A stretch of 64,000 nucleotides of DNA, taken from assembly GCA_036381175.1 (NCBI GenBank), contig DASVDI010000009.1, positions 36,952 to 100,951 on the forward strand, in the 5' to 3' direction. The translations under genes and the position numbers were made by a program. This DNA comes from JAJUFS01 sp036381175. GTDB lineage: Bacteria > Pseudomonadota > Gammaproteobacteria > Natronospirales > JAJUFS01. Below, piece after piece: positions 8,710 through 17,214 of the stretch. The notes under the pieces are model-generated. The model did no database searches. It had not been told where the DNA came from and saw only the letters and a program-made list of their open reading frames with translations. Numbering within the stretch: the stretch's first letter is position 1; every line of letters starts with the position of its first letter.

Positions 8710-10023
8710 ATGGGTTTTGAAATGAAAAGGCGAGTTTTATCCACCGGCATTCTCCTTCTGATTGTCACGTGTATGGGAGTCAATGCTTTCCTGAAAGTGG
8801 ATGAGCTTCAGTTGAAGAAGAGTTACATCAGTCTGAATGTTCTCCGCGAGCTCGGAATGGTTGCTTACGTCGTGAGAGAAATCGATGCATTCATTGAAAG
8901 CCAGATCCTCTTGCGAAGTCTGGATGAAGTGCCCACTGATCCAATACGACAGTTTCTTGACAGTAATGCAGCTCAACCGGAAGCTCGGTCGTTTTCTTCG
9001 CCACAAAATGTCGTTTTTCTGCAGTTGGAGTCCATCGAAGCTAATGCACTGAATGCACAGCTGGATGGCAAGTACGTAATGGATTTCATGCGCAAACTGT
9101 CTGGAGAAGCGCTGTACTTTGACAATGTTATTGATCAGACCACGGTAGGCCGGACATCAGATGCGGAGTTTCTTGTCCTTACCAGCCAGGTCCCCTTGAG
9201 AGATGCGCCTGTTTATACCAGTCACGATCTTTCATTTATACCGTCTTTACCGAAAACAATGGACGCGGCGGGCTACCGAACGATCTCACTGCATGGATTC
9301 AGGTCGGACTTCTGGAACCGTCGAGCCAACCACAGGAATTTAGGGTTCGAAGAATCCTATTTTCTTGAGGATATGCAGACCGAGGAAATGCTTGGCTGGG
9401 GCGTATCCGACTTCGCCACAGTAGACCGAAGCCTGGACCTGCTTGCGACAGCCGAAGAGCCGGTCTTTCTGTTTACCGTTCTCCTGTCGAGCCACCATCC
9501 CTACAACTATGTTCGCCAGGAATTTCAGTTGGAGGACCGGGGAATCGTTCACGACTATCTCTATTCACTGTCCTACGTTGATGATGCGGTCGAACGATTT
9601 TTTGCTGGGTTGGATGCTCGCGGGTTGCGTGAAAATACCATTGTTTTTGTCTACGGCGATCATGATGCCGGACTGGACAACAGGTTGGTGGATCATGCTG
9701 ACATCACGGTCGATTCTCCGAACGACCGCGTTCAGGAAGTCCTCTTGATGATTGACGGACTTGAAAGGAGTGGGCGCGAAAGCCGGCCAATGGGTTTGCA
9801 GGATCTCGCGCCTACCCTTTTGACCGAGCTGGGCATTCCGGTGCCGCAAATATTTGTTGGAAGCCACTTCTCGGTTGAACATGAAGTTCTGTTACCGAAC
9901 AACAGGATGATACGGGGACTGTCAAAGGAAGGACTGGTTGTTGTGCCATCGCCTGTTGATTTCAGGCATATGACGTTGTTGGCGCTGTACCGCCCTGATT
10001 ACATTAAGGGAGGCGCCAAATGA
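8710..10023 (+). CDS. LTA-synthase-like phosphoglycerol/sulfatase-fold transferase (catalytic part)
   Basis: 437-residue protein of the alkaline-phosphatase/sulfatase superfamily, LtaS branch. One membrane segment (about residues 9-24) is followed by a linker and the extracytoplasmic catalytic domain. VVFLQLESIEA (near 98) corresponds to the LtaS metal-binding Glu. TTVGRTSDAEF (near 144) holds the nucleophile Thr. HGFRSDFWNR, LSSHHPYNY and VYGDHDAGL (near 316) supply metal ligands. LtaS-type enzymes transfer phosphoglycerol from phosphatidylglycerol; here the acceptor may be the glycan. A normal LtaS has five membrane segments before this domain. Here only one precedes it, and the missing ones seem to be in the next gene. 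An alternative start is ATG 8722. Confidence 0.85.
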   Translation: MGFEMKRRVLSTGILLLIVTCMGVNAFLKVDELQLKKSYISLNVLRELGMVAYVVREIDAFIESQILLRSLDEVPTDPIRQFLDSNAAQPEARSFSSPQNVVFLQLESIEANALNAQLDGKYVMDFMRKLSGEALYFDNVIDQTTVGRTSDAEFLVLTSQVPLRDAPVYTSHDLSFIPSLPKTMDAAGYRTISLHGFRSDFWNRRANHRNLGFEESYFLEDMQTEEMLGWGVSDFATVDRSLDLLATAEEPVFLFTVLLSSHHPYNYVRQEFQLEDRGIVHDYLYSLSYVDDAVERFFAGLDARGLRENTIVFVYGDHDAGLDNRLVDHADITVDSPNDRVQEVLLMIDGLERSGRESRPMGLQDLAPTLLTELGIPVPQIFVGSHFSVEHEVLLPNNRMIRGLSKEGLVVVPSPVDFRHMTLLALYRPDYIKGGAK

Positions 10024-12032
10024 CGTTTGAGAAATTTCGCCGGATAGCGATTTATTCGGCGGGCGCATTTTTTATTCTTGTCCTGATGGCTTTGTTCCTC
10101 AAAGCGCTGACAAGCGGGCCCGAGCGCGAGCATGGCTCTGGTCCCGAATGCATGAGTTCGATATTCGGACTGCAGATTTCGAATGACAATCATGTTGAAG
10201 GTGTTGCCGTAACGAATTGTGAAAGTGGATCGGGAATCCAGCTTTCCTATCATCTGTCTGATCAGAGTGGAAATAGTCTGGATTACGAGGGCATAAGATT
10301 TCCAACTGTTGCGATCAACAATGCTCAGATTGGGTTCTTTCGGATTCCTCTCAACAGTCTTCGGTACTACGCCGAGAAGGACATTGAGGTCAGATTCGAT
10401 TGGGTCCGTGAGGGGCTTTACTGGTTTTCGGAGGAGTACCGATTCACTGGAGAGGGCACATATCGGTTTTCTCGAGCGGGCAACATTCTGAGTTGGAGTG
10501 ATAAACAGGATTCAGGCTGTGGGGTTAAGCCAGTAAACTTTGACGAAGGAATGAAGGTTGATGAGTTCGAACAACTGACGTCGATAGGCGCCTTCCGCGC
10601 GTCAATCGACTGCGCGTTGCCTGATAGCACCTACCTTACCTATCACGTGCTCGATGAAGCTGGGCATGTATTGCAGTGGGATGTGGCGAACGTGCAGGGC
10701 CGGCTTGCGTGTGTGGATTCATTTGGAGGACATGTCAGGCGAATAGCAGATTCTGTGGAAGTTGATGAAACAAATTTTCCCTTGGACAAGAGCGAGGTCC
10801 TGACGGCCGCCGACGCGCTTGTTGAAGGGCCTAAAACTGCATCGTGTCTGACCACAGGGGAAGATGCTCAAATTTCGGAAGATGGAACCGCTCAAGTGCC
10901 GGTTAAAGATTCGCTTGTCTGGGGGCACGATAGTCAGCCTGCACGAATCGCGTTTGATGTGTTGCTGGCTGATGGAGACGGGATGGCGTCTTTTGCTGTT
11001 GCTCCGGCATTTATCAATATCGATGCTACTTTTGACCGTATTGAAACAGTAATTTCGTTGATACCGCGCATACTGCCTGCGAGTGACTACGTGCTCATTC
11101 CGGCGCTGGTCAAGGTAGAACGGGACAGCGCGCTGCCGACACCATTCCGTGCATCCGTCGAAATATTCGATGCCGTTAATTTTGGCCGCTACGAGACAGA
11201 GCGGAACGCGCTCTCTACTAATCCGGAAAACGTCTACCAGTTCAGAAAAATTTCATTCCGGTCGCCACCCAAGGGAGTCTGGCACGTCAACCTGGGCTAT
11301 GTGTTTGACCCGTACGTCTGGTATTCCACTGTCTATCCGCCAGACAGGGATCGCGTACTGTTCGTGAATCCTCTCGGTTTCATGATGATTGTACTGTTGA
11401 GCCTGTTCGTGCTTCGCGGCTTGCTGCGGTTTTTCAAGGAAGAGCGGCGCTGGTACGGGAAAGTATTGGCAGCTGGTGCGATGCTCGGGGTTATCGGTTT
11501 GTTCAGTATTTCCGCGTTGTTATCTATCGCCGGATTTTCCGCGTTGATGGTGTATTCAATGCTGAAGTTCTCCCGGTCACGCCACCGGTTCCGCGATCCG
11601 TGGTTTTATTTTCTGTTGATGGCGCTCGCATTCGGATTCCTGATGGAAGCGTTCTGGAGCGTGCACTACGCGGATATCTACCGGCATGGCGTCATTCTTT
11701 CGGCGTGCCTGCACGCGTTCGTGGCATTGCTCATCGTGTTGATTGCACGCAAGGATTTGACCCGCCGCATTGCCTTGGCGGCCTGGTTTGCTGTTTCGGG
11801 AACGTTGTATCTCGTTGTCGTTTCGTACCTGAAGTTCTTCGGCGAGCCGCCGCGTTATTCCGTGTACCAGTACGCCGGCCAGGCAATTGATGTGGCGGAT
11901 TCGGCTTTGGTGCTGTTGTCTTCGCGCGAGTGGCTCGGTATCGGATTGATCATTTTCTCGGTCGTGCTTGTGCTGGTGACGAAACCGGATGCGGGATTGA
12001 AAATGATGTTTGCGCGATTCAGGAAAGGCTGA
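10020..12032 (+). CDS. Large membrane protein: periplasmic beta-rich domain plus LtaS-like membrane domain
   Basis: 670 residues, start overlapping the previous stop (ATGA). An N-terminal membrane anchor (about 8-28) precedes an extracytoplasmic region to about 440. That region contains two similar units with a Cys, then YHL/VxDxxGxxL (near residues 60-90 and 190-225), suggesting duplicated beta domains. The C-terminal third has five or six membrane segments. Its end, VSYLKFFGEPPRYSVYQYAG followed by a further membrane segment, resembles the TM3-loop-TM4 region of proteobacterial LtaS-type proteins. I infer that it supplies the membrane domain lacking in the preceding enzyme. No known family name for the whole protein is recognised. 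Confidence 0.75.
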   Translation: MTFEKFRRIAIYSAGAFFILVLMALFLKALTSGPEREHGSGPECMSSIFGLQISNDNHVEGVAVTNCESGSGIQLSYHLSDQSGNSLDYEGIRFPTVAINNAQIGFFRIPLNSLRYYAEKDIEVRFDWVREGLYWFSEEYRFTGEGTYRFSRAGNILSWSDKQDSGCGVKPVNFDEGMKVDEFEQLTSIGAFRASIDCALPDSTYLTYHVLDEAGHVLQWDVANVQGRLACVDSFGGHVRRIADSVEVDETNFPLDKSEVLTAADALVEGPKTASCLTTGEDAQISEDGTAQVPVKDSLVWGHDSQPARIAFDVLLADGDGMASFAVAPAFINIDATFDRIETVISLIPRILPASDYVLIPALVKVERDSALPTPFRASVEIFDAVNFGRYETERNALSTNPENVYQFRKISFRSPPKGVWHVNLGYVFDPYVWYSTVYPPDRDRVLFVNPLGFMMIVLLSLFVLRGLLRFFKEERRWYGKVLAAGAMLGVIGLFSISALLSIAGFSALMVYSMLKFSRSRHRFRDPWFYFLLMALAFGFLMEAFWSVHYADIYRHGVILSACLHAFVALLIVLIARKDLTRRIALAAWFAVSGTLYLVVVSYLKFFGEPPRYSVYQYAGQAIDVADSALVLLSSREWLGIGLIIFSVVLVLVTKPDAGLKMMFARFRKG

Positions 12033-12883
12033 TGAAGGAACGGGTACTCATTCTTGGCGGAAGCAGCCAGTTGACGCCCTTGCTGCTGGCACGTCTCGGT
12101 GCGGACACGGAGATTGTCGTCACTACGACAAGCGAAGGCAGGCTGCAGGATCGATCGAACGTCACCGAAGTGGGTTATCCGCGCGAAGCGCCGGAAGAGC
12201 TGGCGGAAAAACTCCGCGGCAACTGGACGGCGGCGATCAGCCTGGTGCCTGTATCCGTCCTGCCGCGCCTGTTGACGGCGCTCGAATCGGCGAGCATCGG
12301 GCGTCTTGTTGCCTTGAGCACGGCCAGCGTGCAAACAAAAGTCGATTCGCGTTCGGCGGCCGAAAGAGATTTTCTGCAAGCCGTAAAAACCGGCGAGAAC
12401 GCGTTCCACGGATTCATTGAAAAGACGGGAACGCCTGGCGTGCTGCTGCGCCCGGCGATGACGTACGGCGGTGGCGACAACAATGTCGATTTCATTCGCC
12501 GGATGGCACAGCGTTTCGGATTTTTCCCTGTCGTCCGGAATTCCGGAATGCGGCAGCCCGTACATGTTGCCGATGTCGCCGATGCCGTCATGTCGGCCCT
12601 GAAGAATTCGCGCGCAACGGGAAACACGTATTTCCTGGGCGGTGGCGAGAGGCTGACGTTCGAAGCGATGGCGAAACGCATCCTGCGCGCGGAACTGGGG
12701 CATGAACGCGTACTGCCGGTGCCGGGCCCGGTCCTGGCGTTCACGCTTGGCACGCTCGCGCGGTTGCCACGCTTGTCCTTCCTTGATCCGGAGATGGCGC
12801 ACCGCATGCGCGAGGATCACGTTTTCGACAACGAACCTGCGCACCGCGATCTCGATTTTTCGCCGCGGGGCTTCCTGCAATGA
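12032..12883 (+). CDS. NAD(P)-dependent epimerase/dehydratase-like atypical SDR
   Basis: 283-residue Rossmann protein. The nucleotide-binding start is VLILGGSSQLTP at residues 5-16, not the classic GxxGxxG. The usual Tyr-x3-Lys is not found where expected after LVALSTASVQTK, so it is an atypical SDR and may not be a normal epimerase. LRPAMTYGGGDNNVDFI and the MRQPVHVADVADAV motif follow the pattern of SDR proteins encoded next to WecA/WbpL-type transferases, such as QuiNAc-pathway reductases. It starts at ATG 12032, overlapping the previous stop by one base. It is coupled to the following transferase by ATGA. Function in nucleotide-sugar or lipid-linked sugar reduction is inferred. Confidence 0.8.
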   Translation: MKERVLILGGSSQLTPLLLARLGADTEIVVTTTSEGRLQDRSNVTEVGYPREAPEELAEKLRGNWTAAISLVPVSVLPRLLTALESASIGRLVALSTASVQTKVDSRSAAERDFLQAVKTGENAFHGFIEKTGTPGVLLRPAMTYGGGDNNVDFIRRMAQRFGFFPVVRNSGMRQPVHVADVADAVMSALKNSRATGNTYFLGGGERLTFEAMAKRILRAELGHERVLPVPGPVLAFTLGTLARLPRLSFLDPEMAHRMREDHVFDNEPAHRDLDFSPRGFLQ

Positions 12884-13782
12884 CAGCGGGCGTGGCTGTC
12901 CTGTTGTTTGCATTCGGCGCCAGCCTCGCGCTCGGCTTCGTGCTGCGGGCCGAAAGGTTCGGCAAGCGGTTTCTCGATCAGCCGAACCATCGCTCGCTGC
13001 ACGAAGTTCCCGTGCCGCGCTCCGGCGGCCTGGCAATTCACGCCGCTTTCGGCCTGGCGGTCCTGTGGTTCCATGCCATGTCGCTGCCGATGCCCGGGGC
13101 CGGTTTCTGGATCAGCTGGCTGCTCGTGGTGGCGGTTTCGGCAGGGGACGATCTTCGTCATGTACCCGTCGCGGTTCGTCTCGGCGCGCACATGGCAGCC
13201 GCGGCATTGCTGTTGTGGACGCTCGGCGGGATCGGACCGTCGCCGTTGATAACGCTGCTGGCCGGCGTACTGCTGGTGTGGTTCATGAACCTGTTCAATT
13301 TCATGGACGGCATGGACGGACTTGCCGGCCTGATGGCGATGATGGGCGCGTCTTGCCTTGCCGTCGCCGGCCTGATCCAGGGGGACACGGCGTACGCCTT
13401 GCTGCTGTTCGCGATTGCCGCCGTCGCGGGCGGATTCCTGTTTCACAACTTGCCGCCCGCGCGGCTGTTCATGGGTGATGCCGGCTCGGTAGGCCTGGGC
13501 TTTCTGCTCGGCGCGGCAAGTCTCTACGGCATGTCGAGGAACCTGTTTGACTGGTTCGTGCCGGTACTGGCCTTTTTGCCGTTTATTGCGGATGCAACAT
13601 ACACGCTGGCGATGCGGGTACGACGTGGACACCGGCCCTGGCAGGCGCACCGGGAGCACCTGTATCAGCGCCTGGTGCTGGCTGGCCAGCCGGTCAGGAA
13701 GGTCCTTGTGATAGAATTCCTGATAATGCTGGCCTGCCAGCTTGCGGCCTTGCTGATCATGATCATGCACGGTAGCGTTTGA
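12880..13782 (+). CDS. Polyprenyl-phosphate sugar-1-phosphate transferase (WecA/WbpL-like)
   Basis: Initiates glycan assembly by moving a HexNAc-1-phosphate from a UDP-sugar to undecaprenyl phosphate at the inner membrane. The 300-residue protein is almost all membrane segments. It has the early motif DQPNHRSLHEVPVPRSGGLA, the acidic VSAGDDLRHV loop, NLFNFMDGMDGLAG near residue 141, and FMGDAGSVGLG near residue 197. The C-terminal HRPWQAHREHLYQRL is the characteristic HIHH-like arm. Length is slightly shorter than WbpL. Position next to an SDR and a WbpM-like dehydratase suggests a 6-deoxy-HexNAc such as FucNAc or QuiNAc as the first sugar (inference). Confidence 0.93.
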   Translation: MTAGVAVLLFAFGASLALGFVLRAERFGKRFLDQPNHRSLHEVPVPRSGGLAIHAAFGLAVLWFHAMSLPMPGAGFWISWLLVVAVSAGDDLRHVPVAVRLGAHMAAAALLLWTLGGIGPSPLITLLAGVLLVWFMNLFNFMDGMDGLAGLMAMMGASCLAVAGLIQGDTAYALLLFAIAAVAGGFLFHNLPPARLFMGDAGSVGLGFLLGAASLYGMSRNLFDWFVPVLAFLPFIADATYTLAMRVRRGHRPWQAHREHLYQRLVLAGQPVRKVLVIEFLIMLACQLAALLIMIMHGSV

Positions 13783-13871
13783 AAACAGTCCGGCACGATG
13801 AATGCCGGCACCGCCGCCAACAATGGCGGCGATATCACGACTGGGAAGCGGGCATCTGATGGGAATCGGAA

Positions 13872-15754
13872 GTGGGCAAGATTGAGCTGTTGCGCAACCG
13901 CTGGGTGGTGTTTGCGCACGACGTGCTGTGGGTTCCCGTCGCCATCACGGTCGCCTATTGGATCCGTTTCAATCTCGGCGTCCTGCCCGACGCGCTGACG
14001 CAAGAGTACCTCTACTTCATCGCGGTCGCCGTTCCCGCCCACGCCATTTCCTTCTGGATCTTCGGTTGCTATCGCGGCGTCTGGCGCTTCGCGTCCATTC
14101 CGGACCTGGTGCGCATCTTCTGGGCAGGCAGCAGCGGATTGCTGCTGACATTGCTCGGACTGTTCGTTTTCATTCGACTGAATGAAATTCCGCGGTCGGT
14201 CATGCTGTTGTATCCGCTGCTGCTCATCGGTGGCGTCGGCGGCGCGCGCATCCTTTACCGTTCGGTGCGCGACCATGGCCTGCGCCCGACGCTGGAGCAG
14301 AGAAAGCACGCGCTGATCGTCGGTGCTGGTCGCGCCGGTGAAATGCTGGTGCGGGACCTGCGCCGCCACGGGCCGTTTTTTCCGATCGGCTTCGTTGACG
14401 ACAACCCGCTGAAGCTCGGGCAGGAAGTGCATGGCGTGCGCGTGCGCGGCCGCATCGACGACTTGCCGACGCTGGTGGAAAGTTTCGGTATCGATATTGT
14501 GCTGATCGCGATTCCGTCCGCGAACCGCGCGGTGATGGACCGGATTGTCGATCTGTGCAATGAAGCGAACGTCGAGTTCCGCACGCTGCCGTCCATCGAG
14601 GAACTGGCGGATGGGCGCGCGGAGGCCTCGCGGCTCAGGCCGGTCACGGTCGGGGATCTGCTGGGACGCGAGGCGAATACGCTCGACAACGCCGTCGTCG
14701 ACAAGCTGGTCACTGATCATTGCGTCATGGTCACCGGCGGCGGCGGCTCCATCGGTTCCGAGCTGTGCCGGCAAGTGGCCATGCACAAGCCGAGCAAGCT
14801 TGTTGTTGTCGACAACTCCGAGTTCAACCTGTACCGAATCGAGATGGAGCTGCTGACGCGCTTTCCGGGTGTCGAGACACATGCGGTGATCGGCGACATC
14901 CGCAACGCCGCGCTCATCGAGAATTTGTTCAGCACGTTCAAGCCGTCGCTGGTGTTTCACGCGGCGGCGTACAAGCACGTGCCGATTCTCGAGGAGAATC
15001 CCTGCCAGGGCGTCGAGAACAATGTGCTCGGCACGAAAATCGTCGCCGATGCCGCCGTGCGCCACGATGCTGCGCGCTTCGTCCTGATTTCCACGGACAA
15101 GACGGTCAATCCGACCAGCGTCATGTCGCGACCAAGCGTGTCGCGGAGCTGTACTGCCAGAATCTCGGGCGAACCTGCGCCACGCAGTTCGTCACCACGC
15201 GTTTCGGCAATGTGCTGGCCTCGTGCGGGTCGGTGGTGCCGCTGTTCGAGGAGCAGATTCGCAACGGCGGACCGGTGACAGTGACGGATCCGGAAGTCAC
15301 GCGTTATTTCATGACCATCCAGGAAGCCGTCGGGCTGATCCTGCAGGCGGCGGTGATCGGCAAGGCCGGTGAAATCCTGGTGATGGACATGGGCCAGCCG
15401 GTGCGGATCAGCGACCTCGCGGAAAAAATGATTCGCCTGGCCGGCAAGACGCCGGGCAAGGACATTCTCGTGACGTACACCGGGCTGCGGCCTGGCGAAA
15501 AACTGCACGAGGAGCTGTTCTACGCCCGCGAGGAACTGCTGCCGACCTCGCATCCGAAACTGATGCAGGCGAGCAGTTTCGCGGCTGACCTCGCCGGCAT
15601 CGCATCGGGGATTGACGTCTTGCAGCGCGCCGTGCAGGCAGGCGATGCGCGCGACGCTGTCGATTGCCTGCGCCGGCTCGTGCCCGAATTCCAGGCGCAA
15701 CCCGAGGATTGGGCCGTGCAGACCCGGCCTCCGCATCTCCGGGTGGTTCGCTGA
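13872..15754 (+). pseudogene. WbpM/CapD-like nucleoside-diphosphate-sugar 4,6-dehydratase with a frameshift
   Basis: Would be a 627-residue inner-membrane UDP-GlcNAc 4,6-dehydratase. There are four N-terminal membrane segments, a first Rossmann domain (ALIVGAGRAGEMLVRDL near 145), then the catalytic domain with VTGGGGSIGSELC near 287 and HAAAYKHVPILEENP. The reading frame breaks after LISTDKTVNPTSVM (Met418, 15123-15125). Coding resumes one frame over at 15128 with ATKRVAELYCQ and continues to 15754 with a normal C-terminus. One base is missing (for example TCG reduced to TC). The break falls between the catalytic Met and Lys of the family triad. GTG start at 13872. A sequencing error is possible; otherwise the gene is dead. 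Confidence 0.88.
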
Positions 15755-15819
15755 AGCCCCGTTCCCGCTGGAAAAGCCTCCCCGTCAACCTGTAAACTAT
15801 TCAGTTCATTGAAATTTTT

Positions 15820-15839
15820 GCCCCGGCGAGCGCCGGGGC
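15820..15839. other. GC-rich hairpin upstream of miaB
   Basis: A perfect 8-bp inverted repeat (GCCCCGGC, loop GAGC, GCCGGGGC) 13 bases before the miaB start. There is no T-run after it on either strand, so it does not look like an intrinsic terminator. It could shape the miaB 5' leader. Confidence 0.5.
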
Positions 15840-15852
15840 GGGATCATTTGCG

Positions 15853-17196
15853 ATGCCCGGAAAGCTTTACGTCCAGACCTTCGGCTGCCAGATGAACGAG
15901 TACGATTCGGCGAAAATGCTCGACGTGCTCAAGGAGTCGCATGGCCTGGAAACCACCAGTGCGCCGGAAGACGCTGACGTCATCCTGCTGAATACCTGTT
16001 CTGTGCGCGAAAAGGCGCAGGAGAAGGTGTTCTCGCAGTTGGGCCGCTGGAAGACCTGGAAGCAGGAAAAACCGCATCTCGTCATCGGCGTCGGCGGCTG
16101 CGTGGCGAGCCAGGAAGGCGAGGGCATCGTGAAGCGCGCGCCGTTCGTGGATCTCGTGTTCGGGCCACAGACGATTCATCGCCTGCCGGAAATGATCGAT
16201 GCCGCGAAGCGGGAAAAGCGCGCGGTGGTGGATATCAGTTTTCCCGAGGTGGAGAAGTTCGATCACCTTCCGGCGCCGAAAGCGGAAGGTGCGACGGCGT
16301 TTGTGTCGATCATGGAAGGCTGCTCGAAGTACTGCACCTTCTGCGTTGTGCCTTACACGCGCGGCGAGGAAGTCAGCCGGCCGTTCGATGATGTGATTGC
16401 GGAAACCGTGCAGCTCGCCGAGCAGGGCGTGAAGGAAATCACGCTGCTGGGGCAGAACGTCAACGGTTATCGCGGCCCGATGCACGACGGCACCCTGTGC
16501 GACCTCGCACTGCTTATTCGCTTTGTCGCGGAAATCGACGGCATCGAGCGCATTCGCTTCACCACCTCGCACCCGCTGGAATTTTCCGACAGCCTGATCG
16601 AGGCCTTCCGCGACGTGCCGAAGCTCGCGAGTTATCTGCACTTGCCCGTGCAGTCCGGTTCGGACCGCATTCTCGCCGCCATGAAGCGCCGCCACACGGC
16701 GCTCGAATTCAAGCAGAAGATTCGCCGCCTGCGTGAAGCACGACCGGACATTTCATTGTCCTCGGATTTCATCGTCGGTTTTCCCGGCGAGACGGTGAAG
16801 GATTTCGAGCAGACGATGAAGCTCATCAACGATGTGAAATTCGACCAGGCATTCAGCTTCATCTACTCGCGCCGTCCCGGAACACCGGCAGCGTCATTCG
16901 AAGACGACGTGAATTACGACGAGAAACAGCAGCGCCTTGCGGTACTGCAGGCGCGCATCCAGCAGTTCAACCAGGAGTACACCGCGGCCATGGTTGGCAC
17001 GACGCAGCGCGTGCTCATCGAACGCCCGTCCACGAAAAATCCGAACCAGCTTGCCGGACGCACCGACAACAACCGCTGGGTGAATTTCGACGGCCCGCAC
17101 TCGCTCATCGGCCAGTTCGCGGATGTCGTGATCACCGAATGCATGCCCAACTCGCTGCGGGGTCGCCTGGCGCAACCCGTCGCGGCGAGCGCGTGA
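15853..17196 (+). CDS. miaB: tRNA-2-methylthio-N6-dimethylallyladenosine synthase MiaB
   Basis: Radical-SAM methylthiotransferase that adds a methylthio group to i6A37 of tRNAs reading UNN codons. The 447-residue protein has the N-terminal MTTase domain with cluster ligands Cys12 (FGCQMNEYDS), the Cys of LLNTCSVREKA and the Cys of GVGGCVASQ. The radical-SAM cluster is Cys157, Cys161 and Cys164 (CSKYCTFC). The C-terminal TRAM domain starts near residue 380. It heads the miaB-ybeZ-ybeY-corC-lnt series found in many gammaproteobacteria. No strong Shine-Dalgarno is seen. Confidence 0.98.
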   Translation: MPGKLYVQTFGCQMNEYDSAKMLDVLKESHGLETTSAPEDADVILLNTCSVREKAQEKVFSQLGRWKTWKQEKPHLVIGVGGCVASQEGEGIVKRAPFVDLVFGPQTIHRLPEMIDAAKREKRAVVDISFPEVEKFDHLPAPKAEGATAFVSIMEGCSKYCTFCVVPYTRGEEVSRPFDDVIAETVQLAEQGVKEITLLGQNVNGYRGPMHDGTLCDLALLIRFVAEIDGIERIRFTTSHPLEFSDSLIEAFRDVPKLASYLHLPVQSGSDRILAAMKRRHTALEFKQKIRRLREARPDISLSSDFIVGFPGETVKDFEQTMKLINDVKFDQAFSFIYSRRPGTPAASFEDDVNYDEKQQRLAVLQARIQQFNQEYTAAMVGTTQRVLIERPSTKNPNQLAGRTDNNRWVNFDGPHSLIGQFADVVITECMPNSLRGRLAQPVAASA

Positions 17197-17214
17197 ACGC
17201 AACCAGGTAATGGT

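Noticed and set aside
13665..15065. Long minus-strand open frame (466 codons) opposite the WecA-like and WbpM-like genes
   Set aside because: Low-complexity His/Gln/Arg-rich translation typical of antisense GC-rich DNA, no start signal, and the + strand genes are certain. Similar shadows opposite leuS (23996-25408), holA (25428-26867) and yhdP (31891-33357) were also dropped.
15123..15130. Programmed ribosomal frameshift in the WbpM-like gene
   Set aside because: No slippery heptamer such as A-AAA-AAG and no reason for this family to use one; a missing base is simpler.
15820..15839. GC-rich hairpin as an intrinsic terminator of the polysaccharide cluster
   Set aside because: The T-run is on the wrong side (before the stem on the + strand) and the other strand has only A after it.
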